Shown: positions 16,601-27,111, counted from the first letter of the stretch. The stretch: 44,702 bases of DNA from Flavobacteriales bacterium (GCA_020435335.1 JAGQZT010000017.1:1-44702), one strand, 5' to 3'. Notes: generated by a model from the sequence alone, not told the origin. Made by a program: numbers and translations.

Positions 16601-17140
16601 CTGGTGAAGCAAATCAAGCCGAATTTCAAAACCCTGGGTCCGAAATATGGTAAGATCATGAAGCAGATTGCTGCGGCTATCGGCCAGTTCTCGCAAGATG
16701 AGATCAATGCCTTCGAAAAGAACCAGGGAACCACATTACAGGTCGAAGGGCAGGAAGTGGTGCTGGATTCGTTGGATGCCGAAATCACAACCCAGGATAT
16801 TCCGGGTTGGCTGGTGATTACTGAAAAGGGAATGACCGTTGCTTTGGATATCACGATTACGCAGGAATTGAAGGAAGAAGGCATCGCCCGGGAGTTCGTT
16901 AATCGCATCCAAAACCTGCGTAAAGATAGTGGTTTGGAGGTAACGGATAAGATCCATTTGAAAATATTGAACCGCAGCGAAATTAATGACGCGGTGAATA
17001 ATAATAAAGATTATATTTGTTCGGAAACTTTGGCCGGCCAACTCGACCTGGTAGACGAATTGAAACAAAATGAAGGAATTTCAGTAGAACTGGATGATGA
17101 TGTTTCTACTTTGATTTCATTGGAAAAATTAAAAATTTAA
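13643..17140 (+). CDS. ileS: Isoleucyl-tRNA synthetase
   Basis: This 1165-residue class I synthetase charges tRNA-Ile. The first signature is GLPGIHHVMAR (residues 53-63), the form in which HIGH reads GIHH, as in other Bacteroidota IleS proteins by my recollection. The second is GQKMSKRLGN near residue 708. The CP1 editing domain starts at AWTTTPWTLPSNTALAVGP and includes DDAKVAKDAGVP. The protein is larger than E. coli IleS and of the long type usual in this phylum. Inside CP1, the DNA of about 14410-14700 is much richer in AT than the rest of the gene although the frame is intact. A dksA-like gene and lspA follow, a familiar order in flavobacteria. Confidence 0.97.
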   Translation: MSKYNVYKGLDLPNVAKQVLDRWEANNVFEQSITTREGHEPFVFFEGPPSANGLPGIHHVMARAIKDIFCRYKTLKGYQVKRKAGWDTHGLPVELGVEKELGITKEDIGTKITIEEYNKACKEAVMRYTDVWNNLTRQMGYWVDMDDPYITYENKYIESVWWLLGQLYQKGLMYKGYTIQPYSPKAGTGLSSHELNQPGCYRDVKDTTVVAQFKIKADQDHPMMKSLLEEGVREVSCLAWTTTPWTLPSNTALAVGPKIEYVLVKSFNQYTHQPINVIVAKDLFDKHFIHPTGFNIHDDKTNNLIANYDSIFDYYDNYLSGKEKEFKAFVAGQKPQGKIISEFKGADLVGLHYEQLLPYALPYENADQAFRVILGDFVTTEDGTGIVHIAPTFGSDDAKVAKDAGVPPMLVLDEHNNPVPLVDLQGRFRPEMGELAGMYVKNEYYNDGEAPEKSVDVEIAIKLKEENKAFKVEKYEHSYPHCWRTDKPVLYYPLDSWFIKSTAKKDRLIELNKTINWKPESTGTGRFGNWLENLNDWNLSRSRYWGIPIPIWRTENGEEELCISSVEQLKAEVEKAVAAGFMSENPLAQFEVGNMDKANYDRFDLHKNYVDQITLVSPKGNPMKREADLIDVWFDSGSMPYAQWHYPFENKDLIDNGKAYPADFLAEGLDQTRGWFFTLHAIATMVFDSVAYKNVVSNGLVLDKNGQKMSKRLGNAVDPFETLNQYGPDATRWYMITNAQPWDNLKFDLEGITEVQRKFFGTLFNTYGFFALYANIDNFNFAEAELAIEKRPEIDRWIMSKLNSLIKEVDSAYQAYEPTKAGRAIQEFVNDHLSNWYVRLCRRRFWKGDYSDDKISAYQTLYKCLEVVAQLSSPIAPFYMDQLYSDLVAVSGKGNATSVHLSDFPKVDEQAIDIDLEQRMDIAQQVSSMVLSLRKKEGIKVRQPLQKVMVPILNATFKRQLQDVEALILSEVNVKELEYLEDTAGVLVKQIKPNFKTLGPKYGKIMKQIAAAIGQFSQDEINAFEKNQGTTLQVEGQEVVLDSLDAEITTQDIPGWLVITEKGMTVALDITITQELKEEGIAREFVNRIQNLRKDSGLEVTDKIHLKILNRSEINDAVNNNKDYICSETLAGQLDLVDELKQNEGISVELDDDVSTLISLEKLKI

Positions 17141-17144
17141 AGGT

Positions 17145-17519
17145 ATGGCAGAAATTAGATACTCAGATAAGGATCTGCAAGAGTTCAGAGAACTTATCGA
17201 AAAGAAAATAGAAGCTGCACGAAATGATCTGGATGCATTAAGAGCTTCACTATCCCATCAAGACGATAACGGAACAGATGATACCGCCCATTCATTCAAA
17301 ATGATGGAAGAAGGTGCGGCGACACTCTCCAGAGAAGAGGTCGCTCAGCTCGCCGGACGTCAGGAAAAATTCATCAAGCACCTCGAAAATGCCCTGATCA
17401 GAATTCAAAACAAAACCTATGGCATCTGCCGGGTTACCGGGAAACTGATCAAGAAAGAACGTTTGATGGCTGTCCCTCATGCTACATTGAGTATCGAAGC
17501 GAAAGAAGCACAAGGATAA
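17145..17519 (+). CDS. TraR/DksA-like protein with degenerate zinc finger
   Basis: This 124-residue protein has an N-terminal coiled-coil hairpin (EFRELIEKKIEAARNDLDAL to LAGRQEKFIKHLENALIRI) with the acidic tip region, and a C-terminal DksA-type finger. DksA proteins enter the RNA polymerase secondary channel and tune stringent control. Here only one of the four zinc cysteines remains (GICRVTGKLI, then AVPHATLSIEAK); the others are T, H and S. From memory this is the usual state in Bacteroidota members of the family, so it is probably functional without zinc. It begins 4 nt after ileS and lies in the ileS-lspA neighbourhood. Confidence 0.88.
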   Translation: MAEIRYSDKDLQEFRELIEKKIEAARNDLDALRASLSHQDDNGTDDTAHSFKMMEEGAATLSREEVAQLAGRQEKFIKHLENALIRIQNKTYGICRVTGKLIKKERLMAVPHATLSIEAKEAQG

Positions 17520-17542
17520 TTCTTAGTCTAAACGATTGAACG

Positions 17543-17576
17543 AAATCGCTTCAAAGTATTACTTTTGAAGCGATTT
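17543..17576 (+). promoter_or_regulatory. Long hairpin just upstream of lspA
   Basis: AAATCGCTTCAAAGTA (17543-17558) pairs with TACTTTTGAAGCGATTT (17560-17576), broken only by one extra T. It ends 6 nt before the lspA ATG and has only a weak T-tract. It may be a terminator for ileS-dksA, or an attenuator or structured leader for lspA. Confidence 0.6.
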
Positions 17577-17582
17577 TAGTTT

Positions 17583-18233
17583 ATGAAGCGATTCATCAAC
17601 ATATTACTCCATCCGCTTACGGTTACCTTCCTCATGCTGTTCTTCGACCAGTGGCTCAAGATCTGGGTGAAGACACACCTGACACTCGGTAGTGGTTTTC
17701 CTGTTCTGGGAAACTGGTTCCAAATCCATTTTATCGAAAACAAAGGCATGGCTTTCGGGATGGAGTTCGGTGGCGATTGGGGAAAATTGGCGCTTAGCCT
17801 GTTTCGGATCATTGCCGTTTTCGGGATCGGTTATTACCTCTTTAAGTTATCCAGAGGTACGCACCGATGGTTTCGGGTGTGTATGGCGCTCATCTTTGCC
17901 GGAGCGATCGGCAACATCATCGATAGTGCTTTCTATGGACTGATCTTCAACGACAGCTTTAATCAGATTGCTTCTTTCATGCCTGATGAAGGCGGATATG
18001 CTCCGTTTCTGCATGGCTGGGTAGTCGATATGCTTTGGTTCCCACTGTTTGAAGGCTATTTTCCGGATTGGTTTCCGATCTGGGGAGGTGAGCACTTCCT
18101 GTTCTTCCGACCGGTATTTAACATCGCCGACGCTTCAATATCGGTGGGCATCGTTTCAATCTTTCTATTCAATAAACGCTTCTTCCCCAAGAAAAAAGAA
18201 GTTCCCGCCGAACAAGCTGTTGAAACCAATTAA
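17583..18233 (+). CDS. lspA: Lipoprotein signal peptidase (signal peptidase II)
   Basis: This 216-residue inner-membrane aspartic protease cleaves signal peptides of prolipoproteins. The catalytic aspartates are in GAIGNIIDSAFYG and FNIADASISVG; four membrane segments are visible, with HFIENKGMAFGM early. It is longer than the ~165-residue E. coli enzyme because of an insertion between the two aspartates (FNDSFNQIASFMPDEGGYAP to the WFPIWGGEHF segment), common in Bacteroidota. It is expected to process the lipoproteins encoded in this window (9173, 27137, 27636). It follows the dksA-like gene after a hairpin. Confidence 0.95.
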   Translation: MKRFINILLHPLTVTFLMLFFDQWLKIWVKTHLTLGSGFPVLGNWFQIHFIENKGMAFGMEFGGDWGKLALSLFRIIAVFGIGYYLFKLSRGTHRWFRVCMALIFAGAIGNIIDSAFYGLIFNDSFNQIASFMPDEGGYAPFLHGWVVDMLWFPLFEGYFPDWFPIWGGEHFLFFRPVFNIADASISVGIVSIFLFNKRFFPKKKEVPAEQAVETN

Positions 18234-18281
18234 CCGCCTTCTACGTATCCGTTAAACAGGTACAAATTCAAAGGTTAGGTT

Positions 18282-19739
18282 ATGAGGCGATTTTACAGTT
18301 TAGTAGTTTTCATGTTATCGGGATTGATTTTAACGGCTCAGTCCAATTTACCCGTTGTTCATCCTCAAGCCTTAATGGCTCCTGTTCAGCTCAATCCACA
18401 CAAAGCACAGTTTAATAAAACCCAATCCTGTACCGATACGGTTGAGTATAGCATATCCAAACTGACCGGTCTCCCCGAAGTAGATACCATGGATTATTCC
18501 ACCTACATTTCGGGTCTGGCGCAGGTGTACCATTTTTCGGGAACAGGAACCCTCCATGGTATTGATGCGCACATTTACCTCGATCTCGACGGTGTTCCGG
18601 GAAACAGTTCTCCGATTATCATGACCATCAAGGTGTACGATGTGAATGCCTTTAACGAACCTTCCACCATGATCGATTCTACCGATGTACAGGTGCTGGA
18701 TGTCGGTTTTCAGGCTCAAAAACTGATGTTCTCAAATCCGGTTGCGATATCCGATACATTTGCGATCTCCTTGGAGGTGAATGCTGCCGCTCCGGCCAAT
18801 CCATACTACGTAACCAACACGAGTGCGAATAGCGACGGAAATGGAGAACGGCTTTCTTCTGCCGAATACCTCGGTACTTGGTACAATGCGTTTGATGATT
18901 TTGCCGGATGGGATATGGATATCCTCATGTCGCCGATCTTCACAACCGATCTGACTTCGCTGTATACCGTGGGCCCGACATCGGTTTGCCCGAACGATAC
19001 CATTACTTTTCTGAACGTGTCTTCCGTAAATACCGATGCCATGTTCAACTTGTATAACGGTTCATCAAACCCGTTGTATTCGTGGGATTTTGATGATGGT
19101 ACAGGCCCGTATACACCCTTCGATACGACTTATGCTTATAGTGCTCCCGGAACTTACAATACCGGCCTGACGGTTAATTACTACGGTTATTCCACCAACT
19201 GCTTTGAAACCAGCAACGTGCCTGTAACCGTTTATGACACGGCTGTGGCTTATTTCGGAGCCGATTATTTAGGTGCAACGTTGTTCCAGATGAATGATTC
19301 ATCAACAAATGCCATGACTTATAGCTGGGATTTTGGCGACGGTTCGCCTGTTGAAACAACTCAAAACCCACAACATACGTTTTTAACTTTCCCGGCTTAT
19401 GTGTGTTTAACGGTTACGGATAGTAACGGATGTAATTCGAATACCTATTGCGATACGGTTGTGCCGACAAACATCAATGCCGTTTCCAATGAAGTGAAAA
19501 AAGTGACTGTTTTCCCGATTCCGGCAAACAAACATTTTTATGTGAACATTCCACCCGGGTATTACAGCGGAACACTCGTTGTTACGGATGTTGTCGGAAA
19601 GAAACTGAAGTCCGTTCCGATTGATCAGCAGGATAAAATAAAAGTCCTGACCGATGGCATGTCTTCGGGCATCTATTTTGTTTCGGTAGATCATCTCGGA
19701 GAACGCGTCTTTACACAACGGATCGTCGTCGATAAGTAA
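18282..19739 (+). CDS. PKD-domain protein with T9SS type A sorting signal
   Basis: This 485-residue protein has a signal peptide (MRRFYSLVVFMLSGLILTAQ), a ~200-residue N-terminal domain that I do not recognise (with GIDAHIYLDLDGVPGNSS), two PKD domains (YSWDFDDGTGPY and YSWDFGDGSPVETTQNPQHT), and a C-terminal Por-secretion-tail domain (VTVFPIPANKHFYVNI, SSGIYFVSV, then QRIVVDK). The tail is the type A T9SS sorting signal, so the protein is probably secreted across the outer membrane and attached to the surface. It is a single gene closed by a strong terminator. The role may be adhesion or binding, not known. Confidence 0.9.
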   Translation: MRRFYSLVVFMLSGLILTAQSNLPVVHPQALMAPVQLNPHKAQFNKTQSCTDTVEYSISKLTGLPEVDTMDYSTYISGLAQVYHFSGTGTLHGIDAHIYLDLDGVPGNSSPIIMTIKVYDVNAFNEPSTMIDSTDVQVLDVGFQAQKLMFSNPVAISDTFAISLEVNAAAPANPYYVTNTSANSDGNGERLSSAEYLGTWYNAFDDFAGWDMDILMSPIFTTDLTSLYTVGPTSVCPNDTITFLNVSSVNTDAMFNLYNGSSNPLYSWDFDDGTGPYTPFDTTYAYSAPGTYNTGLTVNYYGYSTNCFETSNVPVTVYDTAVAYFGADYLGATLFQMNDSSTNAMTYSWDFGDGSPVETTQNPQHTFLTFPAYVCLTVTDSNGCNSNTYCDTVVPTNINAVSNEVKKVTVFPIPANKHFYVNIPPGYYSGTLVVTDVVGKKLKSVPIDQQDKIKVLTDGMSSGIYFVSVDHLGERVFTQRIVVDK

Positions 19740-19761
19740 ATTTCTTTTTGATTGATTTTGG

Positions 19762-19795
19762 AGCGCTTTGGAATTTATCAAAGCGCTTTTTTTTT
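19762..19795 (+). terminator. Rho-independent terminator after the PKD protein gene
   Basis: AGCGCTTTG (19762-19770) and CAAAGCGCT (19779-19787) form a perfect 9-bp stem, followed by nine T. It separates the PKD gene from gltX. Confidence 0.94.
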
Positions 19796-19809
19796 GACGC
19801 TGAATCAAT

Positions 19810-19817
19810 TACCTTTG
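19810..19817 (+). promoter_or_regulatory. gltX promoter -7 element
   Basis: TACCTTTG matches TAnnTTTG, 41 nt before the gltX ATG. The nearest TTG upstream is too close (13 nt), so the -33 element is not assigned. Confidence 0.6.
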
Positions 19818-19858
19818 CGGACTTATTCCGTTGAACAACGGAAATTAAAACAGATTAC

Positions 19859-21403
19859 ATGGAGAAAAAAGTTCGCGTAAGATTTGCACCCAGCCCAACC
19901 GGTCCGTTGCACATGGGGGGAGTGAGAACAGCTTTGTACAATTATTTGTTTGCCAAAAAGCACGGTGGAGATTTCCTGTTGCGCATTGAGGATACCGACC
20001 AAACCCGTTATGTTCCGGGTGCAGAGGATTACATCCTGGAATCGCTGAACTGGTGTGGGTTAACACCCGACGAAGGCGTAGGTGTTGGTGGCGAATACGG
20101 CCCTTATCGTCAATCGGAACGAAAAGAAGCAGGTGTTTACAAACAATATGTTGACCAACTGATTGAAGCCGGATACGCTTATTATGCCTTTGATACACCC
20201 GAAGAACTCGATCAGATGCGTGAGAATTTAAAGGCAGCCGGTGTTGCGGCTCCGCAATACAACGCCAATTCGCGAAACTCCATGAAGAACTCCCTGACCC
20301 TTTCTGCTGAAGAGGTGCAGAAACGCCTTGATGCGGGTGAGCCTTTCGTAGTCAGGATCAAGATTCCGAGAAATGAAGAAATTAAATTCCAGGACATCAT
20401 TCGCGGCTGGGTCGTGGTTCACTCATCCAACCTCGATGATAAAGTCCTCTATAAATCCGACGGGATGCCAACTTATCACATGGCCAATGTGGTAGACGAT
20501 TACCTGATGAAGATCACGCATGTGATCCGTGGAGAAGAGTGGCTGCCATCAGGTCCTTTGCATGTATTGTTATACCGCTATCTGGGCTGGGAGAATGAGA
20601 TGCCTCAATTTGCTCACCTGCCATTGATCCTGAAGCCGGATGGGAACGGTAAGCTGAGCAAGCGCGACGGCGATCGTTTAGGTTTTCCGGTTTTCCCGAT
20701 CGAATGGAAATCACCCGAGGGAGAGATTTCTTCCGGATACCGTGAGAGTGGGTACTTCCCCGAAGCATTCGTGAACATGATGGCTTTCCTTGGATGGAAC
20801 CCCGGAACTCCTCAGGAGATTTTCTCGCTCAATGAGCTGGTAGAAGCCTTTACCCTGGAGCGTGTCGGAAAATCGGGTGCCAAATTCGATCCGGATAAAA
20901 CACGGTGGTACAATGAACAATATTTACGGGCAAAATCAAATGCCGAACTGGCTCAACTGGTGAAGCCTTTCGTGGATGCCAAAGGATATACTTATCCGAA
21001 TGAAGAGTACCTCGGACATGTTTGTGGCCTGATGAAAGAACGGGCTACGTTTGTGACCGACCTGCTGAATGAAGATTACCTCTTTGTGGCTCCGACTGCC
21101 TACGATGAAACGACGCTGAACAAGAAATGGAAAGAAAATACGCCTGAAATTATTGAGGAACTCCAATCCATTTTGGAAGGCATTTCCGATTTTACAGCAT
21201 CAAATATTGAGGCTGAATTCAAAGCGTTTTTAGAGCGTAAAGAGTTAGGTTTCGGCGCTGTATTGCCAGGGTTCAGGTTGCTGGTAACCGGTGCCGGCAT
21301 GGGGCCATCGATGTTCGAAATCTGCGCCCTTCTCGGTAAAAATGAAACATTAAACCGAATTCAGGTAGGACTGGAGCGAGTTGCTGAATTAAAGCAAGCC
21401 TGA
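19859..21403 (+). CDS. gltX: Glutamyl-tRNA synthetase
   Basis: This 514-residue class I synthetase attaches glutamate to tRNA-Glu. It opens with VRFAPSPTGPLHMGGVRTAL, with HMGG in place of HIGH, then LLRIEDTDQTRYVPGAE. The second signature is GKLSKRDGDRLGFPVFP, and the anticodon-binding helical domain follows. A non-discriminating enzyme is possible, because Gln-tRNA formation cannot be judged from this window. Its stop overlaps the start of folB by one base (TGATG), so the two genes are probably co-translated. Confidence 0.97.
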   Translation: MEKKVRVRFAPSPTGPLHMGGVRTALYNYLFAKKHGGDFLLRIEDTDQTRYVPGAEDYILESLNWCGLTPDEGVGVGGEYGPYRQSERKEAGVYKQYVDQLIEAGYAYYAFDTPEELDQMRENLKAAGVAAPQYNANSRNSMKNSLTLSAEEVQKRLDAGEPFVVRIKIPRNEEIKFQDIIRGWVVVHSSNLDDKVLYKSDGMPTYHMANVVDDYLMKITHVIRGEEWLPSGPLHVLLYRYLGWENEMPQFAHLPLILKPDGNGKLSKRDGDRLGFPVFPIEWKSPEGEISSGYRESGYFPEAFVNMMAFLGWNPGTPQEIFSLNELVEAFTLERVGKSGAKFDPDKTRWYNEQYLRAKSNAELAQLVKPFVDAKGYTYPNEEYLGHVCGLMKERATFVTDLLNEDYLFVAPTAYDETTLNKKWKENTPEIIEELQSILEGISDFTASNIEAEFKAFLERKELGFGAVLPGFRLLVTGAGMGPSMFEICALLGKNETLNRIQVGLERVAELKQA

Positions 21404-21762
21404 TGGGAAAGATATTTGTTGAAGGCATCAAAATCTACGCCTACCACGGTTGTTTCAAAGAGGAAGCACTCATCGGGACCAATTTCGAAGTGAATGTGGA
21501 ACTGGATGTGAACCTCGATTTGCCTGCTTCTACCGATAACATCGAAGATGCCGTGAATTACCAAACGGTTTTTCAGGTGGTGAAAGAACAGATGGCCATT
21601 CGTTCCAATTTGCTGGAAAATGTATCCAAGCGCACCATAGCCGCTCTGTTCGATCGTTTCCCCGGCATCGAAAAGATCAAGCTGAAAGTATCCAAACTGA
21701 ACGTGCCGCTCGGCGGACACATCGACCGGGTAAGCATCCAGATGGAAGAAAGCCGCCCGTAG
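21403..21762 (+). CDS. folB: Dihydroneopterin aldolase
   Basis: This 119-residue protein acts in folate synthesis, splitting dihydroneopterin into hydroxymethyl-dihydropterin and glycolaldehyde. Family motifs are IYAYHGCFKEEALIGTNFEV at the N-terminus, the NYQTVFQVVKEQM segment, SNLLENVSKRTI, and the C-terminal KVSKLNVPLGGHIDRVSI. The length fits. It starts at the last base of the gltX stop, so expression probably depends on gltX. Epimerase activity (FolX-like) cannot be excluded. Confidence 0.94.
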   Translation: MGKIFVEGIKIYAYHGCFKEEALIGTNFEVNVELDVNLDLPASTDNIEDAVNYQTVFQVVKEQMAIRSNLLENVSKRTIAALFDRFPGIEKIKLKVSKLNVPLGGHIDRVSIQMEESRP

Positions 21763-21797
21763 TTTTCTACTTCCCAACTTATCCTTACCTTTAGTTC

Positions 21798-23699
21798 ATG
21801 GGAATAATCCTGATGATGATCGCGCTCTTCGGTGGTGTTACTTTTTTCATGAATTCCGGTTCGTTCCGAATGGCTTTCATGAAGGGAGTGTTGGGTTTTT
21901 CCCTTGTCGCATTAATCATTCCGGAACTCCTTGGGTATTTTAATCTGATCTCTTTTCGGGGAGTCATGCTTTCCTGGGCTATTGTCGACCTGCTCCTGGT
22001 CGCATTTTTGATCCGGACCAAAAGATGGACACATTGGCTTTCAATAAAGTCAAGAATGGCTGCCTTGTGGAATTCTTTACCCGGATTACAGCGTTACCTG
22101 ATTGGTTTTGTGTTATTGGTCATTCTGCTCACTCTTGCTCAGGGCATCATCTATCCGACCAACAACTGGGATTCGATGTCCTACCACATGGCCCGGATCG
22201 TTCACTGGATCCAAAACGGCAACCTCGATCATTACATTACACCGCATTATTCCCAGCTCATTTCACCACCCTTTGCTGAACTGATGGTGATGCAGGTGAA
22301 TCTCCTTGCCGGAAACGACTATTTTTCCAATACCGTGCAGTGGTTCTTTCTGGTGGCGGCTTTGGTTCCGATCAGTCTGATTGCGAAACAATTGGGAATG
22401 GACCGCAAGGGGCAATTGCTCGCCATGCTGGTGATGATCACCTTGCCGGAAGTTCTGCTGTTGGCCTCATCCACGCATACGGAACTGGTGGCTTCATTTT
22501 TTATCGCATCAGCCATTTACCTGATGCATCTGTCGGTTGTAAAAAACACCCGAAATTCTTTTGTTTTTCTTGGGCTGGCTTTAGGCTTGGCTGTGGCAAC
22601 CAAGAGTACGGCATACATCTATGTCGCACCATTCATGGTAGTAGGGCTGGTTGTTTTCTTTTACCGGATTGTTACACAAAAAGCCCGTTTCCAGACTGTT
22701 GGAAGTAGCCTGTTGATTGCTTTGTTTGTACTCCCCAATGTCGGGCATTTCGTTCGGAATTATACCTTGAATCATTCCGTTTTTGGAACCAATGAGGCCA
22801 TTCATAACTATTATGTGAATGAAGCTCATTCACTTCCTTTTTTAATTTCAAACATAAGTAGAAACATGTCCCTGCAATTCGGGGTGCCGAAGGTTGCACC
22901 GGTAGTATACAATACTGTTGCTGCACTCCACGATAGGATGGGAGTGGATGTAAATCAGCCGGAGATTACCTCTCACGTGTATACGGTCGATCCGCTGGCC
23001 ACCCATGAAAACAATGGTGCCAATTTGTATCATACCATCCTTCTGTTGTTCAGCCTGCTTTATATAGTCATCAATTGGAAAAAGCAACACCCTTTGCTTT
23101 TGGTCTATGCCGCCTGCATTGTACTGTCCTTCCTCCTTTTTTGCTGGTACCTCAAGTGGCAACCCTGGGCCAAACTGCATGTGCCTTTTTACATCCTTTA
23201 TGCCGTGGTGATCGCTCAATTTTTGCGTGCCATCAAATGGCCATGGCTTCGGTCGGTTTTGAGCGTGGGACTGATGGTTACCGGATTGCTTTATGTGCTC
23301 TTCAACTTTAGCAGGCCCTTCATTACCTGGACGCCTTTCACCTCGGAAATTCGTATGACCGACACACGTTACGAAAAATACTTCAGCCGTTTTCCGGAAT
23401 TCTATCCGGATTACAACCGGGTGAATGAACTGATTAAGGGTGGAAACTTCAATAACATCGGTCTTTTACTCACTTACCACGAGATGGAATACCAGTTGTT
23501 TACCGATGTTTATCGTAGTGAACGTAAATCCATTCACCTGAAAGGCCACGATATTACTGCAAATCTCGAACAAAAGCCGATGGAGATCGATGTGCTGGTT
23601 TCTACCACCTGTCAGGATCAGATTGAAGTGAATGGAAAAACATTCCGGAATATCACCCCGGAAAATAACGGCCACCTGAGTCTGTATTTACCCGAGTAG
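21798..23699 (+). CDS. GT-C type membrane glycosyltransferase (PMT/ArnT-like)
   Basis: This 633-residue protein has around eleven hydrophobic segments and a C-terminal soluble part of ~130 residues. After the first loops comes NNWDSMSYHMARIVHWIQNG, the acidic first periplasmic loop of GT-C enzymes that use polyprenyl-phosphate sugars, and HYSQLISPPFAELMV. It resembles the glycosyltransferase 39 / RgtABCD-like group. Acceptor and sugar are unknown; protein O-glycosylation or surface glycan modification are options. It starts 36 nt after folB and ends directly against the converging TPR gene. Confidence 0.82.
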   Translation: MGIILMMIALFGGVTFFMNSGSFRMAFMKGVLGFSLVALIIPELLGYFNLISFRGVMLSWAIVDLLLVAFLIRTKRWTHWLSIKSRMAALWNSLPGLQRYLIGFVLLVILLTLAQGIIYPTNNWDSMSYHMARIVHWIQNGNLDHYITPHYSQLISPPFAELMVMQVNLLAGNDYFSNTVQWFFLVAALVPISLIAKQLGMDRKGQLLAMLVMITLPEVLLLASSTHTELVASFFIASAIYLMHLSVVKNTRNSFVFLGLALGLAVATKSTAYIYVAPFMVVGLVVFFYRIVTQKARFQTVGSSLLIALFVLPNVGHFVRNYTLNHSVFGTNEAIHNYYVNEAHSLPFLISNISRNMSLQFGVPKVAPVVYNTVAALHDRMGVDVNQPEITSHVYTVDPLATHENNGANLYHTILLLFSLLYIVINWKKQHPLLLVYAACIVLSFLLFCWYLKWQPWAKLHVPFYILYAVVIAQFLRAIKWPWLRSVLSVGLMVTGLLYVLFNFSRPFITWTPFTSEIRMTDTRYEKYFSRFPEFYPDYNRVNELIKGGNFNNIGLLLTYHEMEYQLFTDVYRSERKSIHLKGHDITANLEQKPMEIDVLVSTTCQDQIEVNGKTFRNITPENNGHLSLYLPE

Positions 23700-24353
23700 T
23701 TATCTTTTTTTCTTGAGGATGTTTTTCAGGAACTTGAAATAATCTTTTCGGGTCTCTTTGTCCCGAAACACGTCCAGCATCACTTTGCCGAGTGTCTCTT
23801 TTTTTTCCGGTTCAATTGCTTTTTTCCTGCCGGCATTCCGCTTATCCGGGTTGTACCCGATGATTTGGTTCGACCGGTCGAAATGTTTTTTGGCGCTGCT
23901 CAATTTTCCGGCACTTTCTTCCAGCAAGCCGAGGTTGTTCAGGGCAATGGCATCTTCCGGATCAAGCTCTACGGCTTTTTTGTAATCTTCCATGGCTCCG
24001 TTCACATCCACTTTGGCTTTGATGTAAGCCCGGCTCGAATAACGGTATGAATTTTCAGGTTCCAACGCAACGGCCCTGTCCATGTCTTTCAACGCCGCCG
24101 TTAAGTTGTTGTTGTGATAATAGGAAACACCCCGTTCGGATAAGATGGTCGGTTCGTCCGGTAAGCGGATCAGCATGGTAGTGAAGTCGGCAATGGATAA
24201 CTCAAAAGCTCCTAGTCGACGATGACAAATCCCGCGTAAGTATAAAGCATCCGCATTTTCTGGGTTGTCACTCAGAAATTGATTCAGGAGATCAATGGCC
24301 TTTTGAAACGCTTGCGCTTCGAAATATTCACGGGCTTGTTGCATCGGATCCAT
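23700..24353 (-). CDS. TPR-repeat protein
   Basis: This 217-residue soluble protein has about four tetratricopeptide repeats: AREYFEAQAFQKAIDLLNQF, NADALYLRGICHRRLG, LSERGVSYYHNNNLTAALKD, and ALNNLGLLEESAGKLSSAKK. The C-terminus is very basic (RKDYFKFLKNILKKKR). There is no signal peptide, so it is cytoplasmic; the repeats form a protein-binding scaffold. Partner unknown. Its last base adjoins the end of the glycosyltransferase gene. A promoter element TACTTTTG lies at 24371-24378 on the minus strand. Confidence 0.88.
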   Translation of the reverse strand: MDPMQQAREYFEAQAFQKAIDLLNQFLSDNPENADALYLRGICHRRLGAFELSIADFTTMLIRLPDEPTILSERGVSYYHNNNLTAALKDMDRAVALEPENSYRYSSRAYIKAKVDVNGAMEDYKKAVELDPEDAIALNNLGLLEESAGKLSSAKKHFDRSNQIIGYNPDKRNAGRKKAIEPEKKETLGKVMLDVFRDKETRKDYFKFLKNILKKKR

Positions 24354-24370
24354 AGGCGAAATTTAAAGTA

Positions 24371-24378
24371 CAAAAGTA
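24371..24378 (-). promoter_or_regulatory. TPR gene promoter -7 element, inside an inverted repeat
   Basis: TACTTTTG on the minus strand (TAnnTTTG), 18 nt before the TPR ATG. It lies between two arms of a perfect 9-bp inverted repeat, ATAGGCGAA (24352-24360) and TTCGCCTAT (24386-24394), in the divergent gap shared with ligA. Confidence 0.6.
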
Positions 24379-24402
24379 AGAACTCTTCGCCTATTTTTTT
24401 AA

Positions 24403-26885
<2,483 letters not shown>

Positions 26886-26907
26886 GATAGTATGGTTAAA
26901 TATCAAA

Positions 26908-27033
26908 TGTCACTTCGAGTGATTTTTGATTTTCTTCTCGATACATCACGCTTCCTTCGATAAGCTGAGAATGACATTACTCAGGATGACAGCGTGATAC
27001 TCGAAGTGACAAAATCAAAAATTGTATCGAGAA
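26908..27033. repeat. Intergenic repeat with inverted modules in shuffled order
   Basis: Left modules are A TGTCACTTCGAGT (26908-26920), B ATTTTTGATTTT (26922-26933), C TTCTCGATAC (26935-26944) and D ATCACGC (26946-26952). The right side holds exact reverse complements of each, but in the order D' (26992-26998 region), A' (26999-27011), B' (27011-27022), C' (27024-27033). The middle has GAATGACAT and AGGATGACA, seen in other intergenic repeats of this type. Confidence 0.75.
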
Positions 27034-27103
27034 CGACTTAATTAAAATCATTCTAATTAACGAACTAAAATAGTTTAGGTTAACGGGTTCAAGCTAAAAA
27101 ACC

Positions 27104-27111
27104 TAAATTTG
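27104..27111 (+). promoter_or_regulatory. Promoter -7 element of the DUF4920 lipoprotein operon
   Basis: TAAATTTG matches TAnnTTTG, 25 nt before the ATG at 27137. No TTG at the ideal -33 distance. Confidence 0.6.
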
